Shown here piece by piece: positions 17,290 through 26,456 of a DNA stretch of 64,000 nucleotides. Origin of the DNA: Methanolinea sp. (GTDB lineage Archaea > Halobacteriota > Methanomicrobia > Methanomicrobiales > Methanospirillaceae). Under the pieces are notes generated by a model. The model saw only the letters and a list, made by a program, of their open reading frames with translations, searched no databases and was not told the DNA's origin. The stretch's first letter is position 1. Each line of letters begins with the position of its first letter. Location of the stretch: positions 62,001-126,000 of the forward strand of contig JADFDO010000006.1 of the NCBI GenBank assembly GCA_018262855.1, written 5' to 3'. The position numbers and the translations under genes are program-made.

Positions 17290-17583
17290 CAGTCAATCAC
17301 CGCTCTTATTTCCTACCAGCATTATTGCGCGGTTGATATAAAGCACTTCTCCGGAGGATTTTTTTTTTTTTGAAATTTCTTCTATCCTGTTCCCATCCAT
17401 CCTGTTTTTTTATATCATCGCAAGGTTCCTGCGGCAACCGGGCAATCCTGGTCAACCCACATGCTTTTGTTCCTTTCCTGAAGACCTTTTATAGAATTCC
17501 TCCAATCATTACTTAGAATACCCGCGGTGTGCTGATTATCTCATCAGTGCACCGCGTTCATTTCGGGCCCGGGAAGCCACATC
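17290..17583. promoter_or_regulatory. Divergent promoter region with poly-T tract
   Basis: 294 bases between divergent genes. GATATAAAG (17335-17343), read on the minus strand as CTTTATATC, serves the minus-strand gene. CTTTTATAG (17486-17494) can serve the antiporter gene, giving a leader of roughly 65-70 nt. A run of 14 T residues near 17358-17371 lies between them. No coding frame is convincing. Confidence 0.45.
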
Positions 17584-19560
17584 ATGGAGATCGCGATACT
17601 CTACGACGTCCTCATCATATTCGGCCTCTCACTCCTTGTAGGCCTCCTCTTCAACCGCATCCGTATCCCTCCGATGATAGGATTCATTGTTGCGGGTGTC
17701 ATCGCAGGCCCTTATGCCCTCTCGCTGATTCACAGCCCCGAACAGGTCGACGTGCTCGCGGAAATTGGGATCATCCTGCTCCTTTTCTCTATCGGCCTTG
17801 AGTTCTCTTTCCGGCAACTATGGGAGATCAAGGAGATGGTCCTGAGAGGCGGGGCCATTCAGGTGTTCCTTGCAGCGATCCTCACCATTGCCGCCACCTA
17901 CCTTGCCGGATGCACGTGGAACGAGGCTGTGGTCCTCGGATTCGTGGTCTCCCTGTCCAGTACCGCGGTAGTCCTCAAGATTCTCTATGACAGGGGGGAG
18001 CTGGACAGTCCCCATGGAAAGCTGGCACTCGGGATTCTGATCTTCCAGGATCTCATCGCGATCCCCATGATGATGGCTATTCCCTTCCTGGCCAGCATGG
18101 GAGTGACGGGCGGTGATCCCCTTTACCTGGTACTTGTAAAGGACCTGTTCCTTGTTGCAGTCCTCGTCGCAGTGGCCAAGTGGGTCATGCCATGGCTCCT
18201 CTTCCAGGTCGCAAGGACCCGGAGCAGCGAGCTCTTCCTCCTTTTCGTGATCTCTGTCTGCTTCAGCGTGGCATGGCTTGCCTCCTTCGCCGGGCTCTCG
18301 CTCGCAATGGGTGCGCTTCTTGCCGGGCTTATCATCTCCGAGTCCGAGTTCAGTCACCAGGCTATCGGCAGGATCGTGCCCTTCCGTGACATCTTCACGG
18401 CATTCTTTTTCGTCTCCATTGGGATGCTTCTCGATGTCGGGTTTTTCCTCGGGCATATATGGATCGTCCTCTTTTTCCTCGCGATCATCCTTCTGCTCAA
18501 GTTTGTCACCTCTGCAACTGCTGCTGCGATTCTCGGGTACCAGATGCGCACGATCATCCTTTCGGGAATCGCCCTTGCACAGATTGGGGAGTTCTCCTTC
18601 ATCATCAGCCGGAGCGCCCTCGAATTCGGCATCCTCTCTCACGATGTGTACCAGACGTTCCTGATTGTTGCACTCTCCACGATGGCGATCACGCCCTTTT
18701 TCATCGCAAGCGGCCCTGGAATTGCCGGTTATATCTGCTCCCATGGCCTCTTCCAGAGGCTCTTCCCTGCAAGGTGCCAGTGGATTCCTTCCGAACGCAA
18801 GCTCGCCCGGTCAGGACACCTTGTGATCATCGGGTACGGGGTGAACGGCCAGAACCTTGTAAAAGCTGCGAAGCTGGGAGGAATCAGCTATACGATCATT
18901 GACATGAATCCGGACTCTGTCCGAAAGGCGAAGCGAGAGGGGGAACCGATCATCTATGGCGATGCCACCACAGAGGGTGTGCTTGACCACGCAGGGATAG
19001 ACACTGCCCGAATCGCGGTGGTCGCAATCAATGATCCGGTTGCCACCCGCCGGATCATCGGATTGTGCCGCCAGAAAAATCCAGGGATCACGCTGATCGC
19101 CCGCACCCGCTACCTCATCGAAGTTCCAGTCCTCAGGGATATCGGGGCTGACGAGGTCATCCCTGAGGAGTTCGAGACATCGATCGAGATCTTCACGAGG
19201 GTACTGCAAGCATACTCAGTGCCATCTGATACTGTTCAAAAACTGGTGGGGGAGATACGTTCAGGCAGTTACGAAGCACTCCGCAGCACCAGTACATCCC
19301 CTCCCGGCCCGAGTCTTGATATTCCTGGGATGGAGGTGAGGGAATTAACAGTAGGAGATGGTGCCCCTATCGCCGGGAAGACCCTGGGCGATATCCTGCT
19401 GAAGAAGCGGTACGGGGTAACGGTCCTCGCCATCCGGAGGGGGGGTGCGATAATCCCTCATCCTGACGGGCTCTGTGCGCTCCACCCGGGCGATGAGGTG
19501 GTGTTGACCGGAACAATTGAGAAGATCGAAGCATCGCTCCACCTCTTTTTATCACAGTGA
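17584..19560 (+). CDS. KefB-type CPA2 cation:proton antiporter with TrkA-N/TrkA-C
   Basis: 658 residues. Residues 1-385 hold about 12 membrane spans, with IGFIVAGVIAGPYALSLI, LLLFSIGLEFS and GILIFQDLIAIPMM (the ion-site Asp) of CPA2 exchangers. A Rossmann TrkA-N domain begins near residue 410 (VIIGYGVNGQNLVKAAK) and a TrkA-C domain covers the last 85 residues. It exports K+ or Na+ against H+, gated by nucleotide or other ligands on TrkA-N. It is a paralogue of the gene at 20964-22967; no KefF-type ancillary subunit is present. Confidence 0.9.
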   Translation: MEIAILYDVLIIFGLSLLVGLLFNRIRIPPMIGFIVAGVIAGPYALSLIHSPEQVDVLAEIGIILLLFSIGLEFSFRQLWEIKEMVLRGGAIQVFLAAILTIAATYLAGCTWNEAVVLGFVVSLSSTAVVLKILYDRGELDSPHGKLALGILIFQDLIAIPMMMAIPFLASMGVTGGDPLYLVLVKDLFLVAVLVAVAKWVMPWLLFQVARTRSSELFLLFVISVCFSVAWLASFAGLSLAMGALLAGLIISESEFSHQAIGRIVPFRDIFTAFFFVSIGMLLDVGFFLGHIWIVLFFLAIILLLKFVTSATAAAILGYQMRTIILSGIALAQIGEFSFIISRSALEFGILSHDVYQTFLIVALSTMAITPFFIASGPGIAGYICSHGLFQRLFPARCQWIPSERKLARSGHLVIIGYGVNGQNLVKAAKLGGISYTIIDMNPDSVRKAKREGEPIIYGDATTEGVLDHAGIDTARIAVVAINDPVATRRIIGLCRQKNPGITLIARTRYLIEVPVLRDIGADEVIPEEFETSIEIFTRVLQAYSVPSDTVQKLVGEIRSGSYEALRSTSTSPPGPSLDIPGMEVRELTVGDGAPIAGKTLGDILLKKRYGVTVLAIRRGGAIIPHPDGLCALHPGDEVVLTGTIEKIEASLHLFLSQ

Positions 19561-19669
19561 CCAGGTCCCTGGCGAATCAGTCGGACTCAAATACTCTCTG
19601 GTATTTCGTCTTTCGGTGGTGAAACGCTCCAGAAGGGTTTTCTGACACTGCTCCCAATACACATGGAAC

Positions 19670-20863
19670 ATGCTGGAGATCGTTGCCACGCCGGAGTTCC
19701 AGGTCAGTCTCCTTCTCTTTGCAGCGCTTGGGGGATACCTGCTCGCATCCCGGATCAACCAGTCTGCGGTGGTGGGAATCATACTCGTGGGTCTTATCAT
19801 CGGCCCGAGTATTCTCGGTCTTGTGTCATACAACGAGTTCGTGAAGGGGATAGCGCACCTCGGGGCCGTGGTACTCTTATTTGTCATCGGGTTTGAATTC
19901 AAGCTCCAGGATATCCTGAAGCCGGCCTATGCCCTCATCGCACTTATAGGTGTCATCATCCCCTGGATTGGGGGTTATGCTACGGCGGTCTGGAGCGGGA
20001 TGGACTTTTCCAGCGCCCTCTTTATCGGCACGGCGCTGACCGCGACAAGTATCGCGATCACCGCGAATGTCCTCGCCGAGATGAACAAACTCCAAACCGG
20101 ACCTGCACGGGCGATTATCGGGGCAGCGGTGATCGATGATATACTCAGCCTCATTGCGCTCGCTATCACTGGTGATGTGGTGGCTGGTGCGTTTTCACCG
20201 TCGGTCATCCTCTTCATTCTCATCAAGGTCATCGTATTCCTGGTTGCAGCCGGGATTATCGGGATATTTATCGTGAGCAGATTCCTGGTTAAACTGGACA
20301 GGACATCTCTTGTAGCCAAGTACCCGGAGTTTATCTTTATATTCGCGATGATGTTTGCATTCCTGTATGCCATGATCGCTGAACTTGTCGGGTTGTCTGC
20401 GATTGTTGGTGCATTTGTTGCCGGGATCTGCTTCGAGAGGTTGTCACTGAAAACGAGCCTTGACGTCAAAGAGGGCGCCGAGTTCCTGAAAATAATATTC
20501 TCCTCGATCTTCTTTGTATCACTCGGAGTTGTCGCTGACCTGAAAGCCCTTACCCCCGAAATCCTGCCTTTCCTCGTTGTATTGACCGTGGTAGCAATTA
20601 TCACCAAGGTCGTTGGCTGCGCCATTCCTGCCCTTGCCACGGGGATGTGCACAAAAGATGCCCTGATCGTTGGTTTTGGAATGGCGCCCAGGGGGGAGGT
20701 GGCGATGATCGTCGCACTCATCGGGTTAGAACAGGGTTATATCGGCCAGACGGTATTCGTGACAGTCATCCTTATGAGCCTTATCACCACCCTGATAACT
20801 CCCATCGTGTACCGGAACTGGTTCTTTAAGGGAGAGAATTGCGATCCTGAACCCGGGATTTGA
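19670..20863 (+). CDS. NapA/GerN-type CPA2 sodium:proton antiporter
   Basis: 397 residues, about 12 spans and no cytosolic regulatory domain. GLIIGPSILGLV, LLFVIGFEFKL and the paired aspartates in VIDDILSLIALAI (near residue 155) mark the electrogenic NapA-like branch, which uses two Asp residues to exchange Na+ (or K+) for H+. APRGEVAMIVALIGLEQGYI is the usual closing helix. The gene follows a KefB-like antiporter by 109 nt on the same strand and could be co-transcribed. Confidence 0.9.
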   Translation: MLEIVATPEFQVSLLLFAALGGYLLASRINQSAVVGIILVGLIIGPSILGLVSYNEFVKGIAHLGAVVLLFVIGFEFKLQDILKPAYALIALIGVIIPWIGGYATAVWSGMDFSSALFIGTALTATSIAITANVLAEMNKLQTGPARAIIGAAVIDDILSLIALAITGDVVAGAFSPSVILFILIKVIVFLVAAGIIGIFIVSRFLVKLDRTSLVAKYPEFIFIFAMMFAFLYAMIAELVGLSAIVGAFVAGICFERLSLKTSLDVKEGAEFLKIIFSSIFFVSLGVVADLKALTPEILPFLVVLTVVAIITKVVGCAIPALATGMCTKDALIVGFGMAPRGEVAMIVALIGLEQGYIGQTVFVTVILMSLITTLITPIVYRNWFFKGENCDPEPGI

Positions 20864-20963
20864 TCCTCCTCTTCACATTAAGGGGTGAAATCTCATCCGA
20901 ATCGTGTTCAATAAACTCCCAATTCTCAAAAATATCCTGCTGCAGCGTATACTTTGGGAGAAC

Positions 20964-22967
20964 TCACGAATCCTTTTTTCCGGGACCCTCCACCACTGCA
21001 GCAAATCCGGCAAGCTGGTCGGACCTCCCGATCACCACCAGGCGATCCCCTGGCTCGAGAATGAATTCCCCGGCGGGATTAGGAATGACCTCTTCACCCC
21101 TGTCGATCGCGATCACCGATACCCCGTACCTGGTCCGAACTTCCAGTTCGCGGAGGTTTTTCCCCTTCACAAGGGAGTCCGGGGCAACTTGGAGGGTTTC
21201 TACCTCGACCTGCGGGATACGGATTGCAATCTCGGAGAGGATACCCCCGACCGAGAGAGGCTGCCTGAATATTTTATACATATCTTCCCGTATCAGGGAG
21301 TTTACCCTGTCAATTGCCATCCGGGGAGCGAGGTATTTCCTCATTACTCGTGAGATTACTTCGATGGATGACTCGAACTCGTCCACGATGACCTCGTCAG
21401 CCCCGATCTCCCGCAACTGGTCGATATCACGGAGGAAACGGGTCCTGATCAGGATATAGATGCCGGGATTCATCTTCCTGGCCATGGCGGTGATTGTCCG
21501 GCTTGAGAATGGATCATTTGTGACGATTGCGAGGATCCTGGCACCCTCAATTCCTGCATGGCTGAGGATGGACGGGTTCGCAGCATCACCGAAGAATATC
21601 GGCTGGCCCTTCTTTCGTTCCTCTGCGACGGTATCGGGATTCATGTCAATGATGATATAGGGGATCCCCTCCATTCCTGCCACCCTGGCAAGGTTCCTGC
21701 CGTTCGGCCCGTATCCCACGATGATCAGGTGGTCCGTGAGGGCAATGGGGGCAGATACCATTTCCGGTTCGGATCCCACCTTGAGTTTGTGCGGAAGCGG
21801 AAGGCCGCAGAACCGGTCGGCGATTCTGGGACTTGCATTAATAAGGAAGGGAGAGATTGCCATTGTCCAGACTGCGACGGTGAGGAAGACCTGTGTGGTG
21901 AATTCGGAGAGGAATGCAAATTCCTGCCCCGCCAGGATGAGCACAAATGAGAACTCACCGATGTTCGAGAGGGCAATCCCTGCGAGGACTGAAGTGCGGA
22001 GAGACTGGTGGAGGGCGAGTGAAGAGAACCCTGCGATGACCGACTTGAGGAGAATAGCCCCTGCAATCAATCCAAGGATCAGGAGGGGATTATTCATAAG
22101 GATGTGTGCATTCAGGAGCATCCCGATGGAGATGAAGAAAAAGCTCGTGAAAATATCCCGGAACGGGAGGATGGTGGCAAACGCCTGGTGGAAGTAGGGG
22201 GTCTCTGCGAGGAGCAGCCCGGCAAGGAAGGCGCCAAGCGCAAGCGAGAGCCCGATACTCGATGTGATCCAGGTGATTGCCAGGCAGACAAACAGGATGG
22301 TCAGGAGAAAGAGTTCCTGGCTCCTTGTCCTTGTGATCGTGTCCATCAGGCGGGGGAGGAGGTAGAAGAGGAGGACAAGCATCAGGACAAAGACTGCAAC
22401 CAGTGCCGTCTCGAGGGTAATCGCATACTGCCCCGGCTGGATCTCCTGGCCGGACAGCGCCGGGAGGATGAGGATCATCGGGACACTCATGAGATCCTGG
22501 AAGAGAGAGATTCCGAGTGTCGTCCTGCTCTGGGGGCTGTCGACTTCGCCGCGGTCCTGGAAGACACGCAGGGTGATGGTGGTACTCGTGTGGCAGACGA
22601 GGAAACCTAGAAAGATCGCTGAAGGCAGGGGAAAGCCGATCCAGTATGCCAGGGCTGCTGCAACAAGAACAGTAACCCCGACCTGGATGGCGCCTCCGAG
22701 AAGGACTATTTTCTTCATCTGGAAGAGCGTGCGGAAAGAGAACTGCATCCCGATCGAGAAGAGCAGGAAGATCACTCCAATCTCGGATAAAAACTGGATG
22801 ATCTCCTGGTCCTGGATGAGCCCGAGACCATACGGTCCTGCCAGCATGCCGGTGATGATAAACCCGACAATTCCCGGAACACGGAACTTCTGCCCGAGAA
22901 ATATGACAAGGACCGAAAGACCGAGGACAATCAGGATATTCAGGAGGAAGGCGTCAACCTCGATCAT
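20964..22967 (-). CDS. KefB-type CPA2 cation:proton antiporter with TrkA domains (paralogue)
   Basis: 667 residues with the same plan as the gene at 17584: CPA2 membrane domain (IGMQFSFRTLFQMKKIVLLG; LGISLFQDLMSVPM), TrkA-N from about residue 410 (IIVGYGPNGRNLARVAG) and TrkA-C at the end (LEPGDRLVVIGRSDQLAG). Similarity between the two is strongest in TrkA-N, including a shared IIDMNPD and ADEVI..EFE. It converges on the NapA-type gene. A TATA-like box about 28 bases before ATG 22967 implies a very short or absent leader. Confidence 0.9.
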   Translation of the reverse strand: MIEVDAFLLNILIVLGLSVLVIFLGQKFRVPGIVGFIITGMLAGPYGLGLIQDQEIIQFLSEIGVIFLLFSIGMQFSFRTLFQMKKIVLLGGAIQVGVTVLVAAALAYWIGFPLPSAIFLGFLVCHTSTTITLRVFQDRGEVDSPQSRTTLGISLFQDLMSVPMILILPALSGQEIQPGQYAITLETALVAVFVLMLVLLFYLLPRLMDTITRTRSQELFLLTILFVCLAITWITSSIGLSLALGAFLAGLLLAETPYFHQAFATILPFRDIFTSFFFISIGMLLNAHILMNNPLLILGLIAGAILLKSVIAGFSSLALHQSLRTSVLAGIALSNIGEFSFVLILAGQEFAFLSEFTTQVFLTVAVWTMAISPFLINASPRIADRFCGLPLPHKLKVGSEPEMVSAPIALTDHLIIVGYGPNGRNLARVAGMEGIPYIIIDMNPDTVAEERKKGQPIFFGDAANPSILSHAGIEGARILAIVTNDPFSSRTITAMARKMNPGIYILIRTRFLRDIDQLREIGADEVIVDEFESSIEVISRVMRKYLAPRMAIDRVNSLIREDMYKIFRQPLSVGGILSEIAIRIPQVEVETLQVAPDSLVKGKNLRELEVRTRYGVSVIAIDRGEEVIPNPAGEFILEPGDRLVVIGRSDQLAGFAAVVEGPGKKDS

Positions 22968-22990
22968 GCTATCAGTAGAATGCTATCCTG

Positions 22991-23000
22991 TATATAGTGC
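22991..23000 (-). promoter_or_regulatory. TATA box of the KefB-type gene
   Basis: On the minus strand ACTATATACAGG is centred about 28 bases before ATG 22967. This spacing predicts transcription starting at or next to the start codon (leaderless message), consistent with the absence of a Shine-Dalgarno sequence. Confidence 0.5.
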
Positions 23001-23072
23001 CGGGGAGGTTATGAGACTGCCTGTCGGAGGGGTTCCAGACATTTCCCAACGTATTAATACAGCATATGTGGT

Positions 23073-23087
23073 AATTGAGACTCAATT
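23073..23087 (+). promoter_or_regulatory. 15-bp palindrome before polyferredoxin gene
   Basis: AATTGAG-A-CTCAATT is a perfect 7-1-7 inverted repeat lying 14-28 bases before ATG 23101. A TATA-like GTATTAATAC is about 50 bases upstream of the ATG, so the palindrome overlaps the likely transcription start, the usual place for a repressor operator. The binding protein is unknown. Confidence 0.45.
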
Positions 23088-23100
23088 GAGGTGACTACAC

Positions 23101-23910
23101 ATGCCAGGTCCAGGTCCCAATACTATCCAGCTCGCAGGTATTGCATACGGAATACTCTTTGTGGTGATAGGGGCATTCCTCTGGAAGACAGGAAGGTTCA
23201 CGAAGACTGTGAAATATATATTCCTCCTTGTTACAACCCTCCTCGGTTTTGCCATCTTCTCTCCCATGCTTCCCCATAATTTCCAGCAGCTTGTCCTCAG
23301 GGCGGATGGGTACGTGGGATTCGCCCTCCTGGGAGCAGCGGTCGGGATGACAGTCTTTTTCCTCCTTACATTCTTGTTCGGGCGCCACTTCTGCGGGTAC
23401 CTCTGCCCGATTGGGGCCGTCCAGGAACTGGCACACCTTGTCCCCGGACCCAAAGTAAAGCTTCCATGGAAAGCCGGCCTTTCGGTGATCAGGGGTCTCA
23501 TATTCATCGGGATTCTCATCGCCGGTCTCGGGTTCTCCGTCTCGGTCCTCGCGTTCTTCGGAATCCAGGAGTTCTTCAGGCTGATCTTCTCACTCGGTTT
23601 CCTGGTTTTCCTGGCTCTCATTTTGATCTCGATCGTCGTTTACAGGCCATTCTGCAGGCTCATCTGCCCTGTTGGTGCTATCTTCGCGATCGTTGCGACA
23701 CCGGCAAGATGGAAGATCCGGAGGACAGACACCTGCATCGAATGCAAAAAGTGCGAGAGGGCCTGCCCGACCAGCGAGGCGGGCCGCAACGATTCGAAAA
23801 GCGAATGCTATCTCTGCAGGAGGTGTATCGATTCATGTCCGGTGGAGGGAGCCCTTCAATACGGGGGAGAGATGCACGCCACAACGCAAGGCAGGGAGGA
23901 ATCATCATGA
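23101..23910 (+). CDS. NapH-like membrane polyferredoxin
   Basis: 269 residues. Four to five membrane spans carry two CxxxCP motifs (HFCGYLCPIGAVQ and FCRLICPVGAIF), followed by a cytoplasmic two-cluster ferredoxin domain with CIECKKCERACPTS and CYLCRRCIDSCPVEGAL. This is the NapH/NosR/RdxA layout, an electron conduit between membrane and soluble proteins. It overlaps the cupin gene by 4 nt (ATGA). Expression is probably controlled by the palindrome just upstream. The electron acceptor is not identifiable. Confidence 0.88.
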   Translation: MPGPGPNTIQLAGIAYGILFVVIGAFLWKTGRFTKTVKYIFLLVTTLLGFAIFSPMLPHNFQQLVLRADGYVGFALLGAAVGMTVFFLLTFLFGRHFCGYLCPIGAVQELAHLVPGPKVKLPWKAGLSVIRGLIFIGILIAGLGFSVSVLAFFGIQEFFRLIFSLGFLVFLALILISIVVYRPFCRLICPVGAIFAIVATPARWKIRRTDTCIECKKCERACPTSEAGRNDSKSECYLCRRCIDSCPVEGALQYGGEMHATTQGREESS

Positions 23911-24257
23911 CGAAAAAGAGCAGGCAGGACCTTCTTGGGAAAGTCTTCGATTTGAAGGATCTTGTTGAGTATCAGAGCGCAACCATCGCAAGCAGGATGA
24001 TCATCAACAACAAGGCAGGGAACATCACCATCTTCTCGTTCGACAAGGACGAAGGGCTCTCGGAACATACCGCTCCCTATGAAGCCGTGGTGATGATTCT
24101 TGACGGAGAATGCAGGGTCCGGGTGGACGGCGTGACCTACGACATGAGAGAAGGACAGACCATTATCTTTCCCGCCAACTCCCGCCATGCAGTCTCTGCA
24201 ACCTCACGGTTCAAGATGGCGCTTGTCATGATCAAGGGAAACGGTGATACTGCATGA
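23907..24257 (+). CDS. Small cupin-domain protein
   Basis: 116 residues forming a single cupin barrel. EHTAPYEAVVMILDGECRV supplies motif 1 (with His and Glu) and REGQTIIFPANSRHAV motif 2 (with His). The metal site HxxxxxE...H looks complete. It is ATGA-coupled to the polyferredoxin, suggesting a joint redox or metal-related role. In many methanogens such cupins accompany electron carriers; its ligand is unknown. Confidence 0.87.
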   Translation: MTKKSRQDLLGKVFDLKDLVEYQSATIASRMIINNKAGNITIFSFDKDEGLSEHTAPYEAVVMILDGECRVRVDGVTYDMREGQTIIFPANSRHAVSATSRFKMALVMIKGNGDTA

Positions 24258-24293
24258 GGGAGAGATGAGGTGAAAATTCCCTGGCTTTTCCCC

Positions 24294-25472
24294 TCACCCG
24301 ATAAAACAGAAGGGATCCGACCCTGATATATCCCCGGTCTCTGCATGTGCCCTTACCCGGCACCCCCCGCCGCAGAGGGTGAAATAACCGCATTCCCGGC
24401 ACCTGCCTGAAACATGGGTTTTTTCCGCGCGGAACTGGCGGAGGACGGGATGGTCATCGTCCGCCCATATCTCTGAGAAAGGCCTCTCGCGGACGTTTCC
24501 GGCAAGGAACTCCTTACTCCTTGCGAACTGGCATGGGTAGACATTTCCCCAGGGGTCGATGTTCGCGACCCGGTCGCCGGCGCTGCATCCGCCCTTCATG
24601 GACTCTATCAGCGTTCGTGCACCGGAGAGATCTGGCGACTGATCGCGCTCCATCGACCTGATGAGATGAATACAATCCTGGGGAGCGTCGACTGTAAGAA
24701 ACTCCATCCTGGATGGATCGATCTCCTGTGCTCTCCGGTACAAGAGGGCGAGGGCGTCTTCTACCTCCTTTCCCCCCAACTGAAGCCTCCGGTACGAATC
24801 GATCCCGCGACCGCATGGCACCAGCCAGTACAGGCAGAACCGTGACGCTCCCACGTTACGTGCGAGGTCGACAAGGGGGTCGAGTTCCCCAAAATTTTCC
24901 CTCGTCAGGGTGACCCGGACACCGGTCCGGATGCCCGCCTCCCTGCACCGGGAAAACGCTGCAACTGCCCTTTTAAACGCTCCGGGGGAGTTCCTGAAAC
25001 GGTCATGGATCTCCGCACTCGCACCATCAAGAGAGATCCCGGCGTATTCTATCCCGGAGTTCCTGATCTTTACGGCAATATCAGATGTAATCAGCGTACC
25101 ATTGGTGCTGAGTGCGGTCTTTATCCCTTGGGCCCTCGCTTGTCCCGCGAGGTTCCAGAGATCGCTCCTCACGAGAGGTTCCCCCCCCGTGAAGATGATG
25201 AGGGGAATTTTTATCCTGGCAAGATCGTCGATGAGCGCGAGCGCTTCATCAGTCGTCAGTTCTCCCTCTGCACTGACACCGGGGCCGGACCGGCTGTAAC
25301 AGTGTTCACATGCAAGGTTGCACCTGTTCGTGATGTTCCAGAATATCACAGGCCGCCTCATGCCTGAAAATGCGAGGAGCCTGCTGGGTATATGTCCTTC
25401 CGCTCTTCCACGGTGCTTCATCAAGTCGCTCACCGTTCCCCTGCCGTGGATGCACTGGGTAATCCTGTTCAT
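24294..25472 (-). CDS. ahbC: 12,18-didecarboxysiroheme deacetylase AhbC (radical SAM)
   Basis: 392 residues. The radical SAM motif CNLACEHCYS lies at about residue 52, followed by FTGGEPL. The C-terminal SPASM-like region has CSAGDRVANIDPWG, CQFARS and CRECGYFTLCGGGC for auxiliary clusters. AhbC removes the two acetate side chains of didecarboxysiroheme to give Fe-coproporphyrin III. It is the last gene of the ahbD-A-B-C operon, overlapping ahbB by ATGA. Operon context separates it from the related NirJ. Confidence 0.87.
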   Translation of the reverse strand: MNRITQCIHGRGTVSDLMKHRGRAEGHIPSRLLAFSGMRRPVIFWNITNRCNLACEHCYSRSGPGVSAEGELTTDEALALIDDLARIKIPLIIFTGGEPLVRSDLWNLAGQARAQGIKTALSTNGTLITSDIAVKIRNSGIEYAGISLDGASAEIHDRFRNSPGAFKRAVAAFSRCREAGIRTGVRVTLTRENFGELDPLVDLARNVGASRFCLYWLVPCGRGIDSYRRLQLGGKEVEDALALLYRRAQEIDPSRMEFLTVDAPQDCIHLIRSMERDQSPDLSGARTLIESMKGGCSAGDRVANIDPWGNVYPCQFARSKEFLAGNVRERPFSEIWADDDHPVLRQFRAEKTHVSGRCRECGYFTLCGGGCRVRAHAETGDISGSDPFCFIG

Positions 25473-25957
25473 CGCTTCAATCCCCCATATTCGCGGACAC
25501 GGACATTTGGGACACGCTTGAATTCCTCCGTGCTGAACAACACGACGTAATCATCCGCACCGACCTGGTCCGAGAGTGCCTTGATCTCGCCAAGTACGTC
25601 CTCGCAGCTGCACCCGTGATGGACTGTATAGATCGTATAGTCCCATTTACCAGGCACAGGGAGGCGTTCGTAGCAGTGCGTAACGGAGGGGAATGCAGAG
25701 AGACATGCCTCCATGTCGCCGTTCAAGGATTTTTTGCGTTTCCACGCCACCAGTGCATTCGCGGTGATGCCCACTTTTCTCTGGTTGAGGCGGGCCCGGA
25801 ATTTCCGGATCGCACGTTTTTCGATGAGTCTCCTGATTCTCGCAATGACTTCGCTTCCGCTCATACCCAGGTTCCGCCCGATCTCATCAAATGGTTCAGG
25901 TACAAGGGGAAGCCCATCTTCGAGGAGGGCGAGCAGTTCTATGTCAACCGGGTCCAC
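25469..25957 (-). CDS. ahbB: Siroheme decarboxylase subunit beta AhbB (Lrp/AsnC-like)
   Basis: About 162 residues from GTG 25957, preceded by GGGGAG; a frame from 26002 is open but overlaps ahbA more. The Lrp-like fold carries THCYERLPVPGKWDYTIYT, matching the AhbB 'CYER...W.YN..T..HG' substrate region. The C-terminus YVVLFSTEEFKRV is the AhbB-type tail. With AhbA it decarboxylates siroheme at C12 and C18. It is not a transcription factor despite its fold. Confidence 0.87.
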   Translation of the reverse strand: MDPVDIELLALLEDGLPLVPEPFDEIGRNLGMSGSEVIARIRRLIEKRAIRKFRARLNQRKVGITANALVAWKRKKSLNGDMEACLSAFPSVTHCYERLPVPGKWDYTIYTVHHGCSCEDVLGEIKALSDQVGADDYVVLFSTEEFKRVPNVRVREYGGLKR

Positions 25958-26456
25958 TGATCTCCCCTTCCCCTTCACGCCCGGGAATTGAGAACCGGAC
26001 ATCGACTTTAAGCCTCTTCACCGTGGGCAGGTCCAAAAGATCATCCTCCCCGATTCCGGTCCGTTGCTGGATCTCCCCGATGATTTCTTTGAGGTGTTCA
26101 CGATCTCTTCCCGCAACCGTGAACCAGATCTGGTAGTGGTGATCACGCTGGAAATTATGGGAGACCTCCGGGTAGCTGCTGATGATGGTTGCGACCTCCC
26201 GGATCCTCTCAGGATGGACATGGAGGGCAATGAGCGTTGCTGCGGTAAGACCGCACGTGGAAGATTCAATGATGGGCGAGATCCCCCGGAGGATTCCGCA
26301 ATCCCTGAGCCGTTCCATCCTGACAAGGATCTCCTCCTCAGAGATCCCAACCTTTTCGGCGATGGAAAGATAGGGGCGAAGAACCATCGGGATATCTTCC
26401 TGAAGGGAGTTCAGGATCGCGATGTCCGTCCCGTCAAGATGAGACAGCCTGCTCAT
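25944..26456 (-). CDS. ahbA: Siroheme decarboxylase subunit alpha AhbA (Lrp/AsnC-like)
   Basis: 170 residues. An N-terminal HTH-like segment (DIAILNSLQEDIP) is followed by a ferredoxin-like fold with SHNFQRDHHYQIWFTV, the AhbA substrate strand, and the tail DLPTVKRLKVDVRF. It is the first of the two siroheme decarboxylase subunits and overlaps ahbD by ATGA. The alpha/beta assignment follows these tails and is inferred from known AhbA/AhbB patterns. Confidence 0.86.
   Translation of the reverse strand: MSRLSHLDGTDIAILNSLQEDIPMVLRPYLSIAEKVGISEEEILVRMERLRDCGILRGISPIIESSTCGLTAATLIALHVHPERIREVATIISSYPEVSHNFQRDHHYQIWFTVAGRDREHLKEIIGEIQQRTGIGEDDLLDLPTVKRLKVDVRFSIPGREGEGEISGPG

Noticed and set aside
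17358-17371. Poly-T run as a terminator
   Set aside because: It lies between divergent starts, where no transcript is expected to end.
17818-18744. 308-codon minus-strand open frame
   Set aside because: It lies wholly inside the KefB-type gene on the opposite strand. Its Asp/Glu/Arg-rich translation is an artefact of high G+C.
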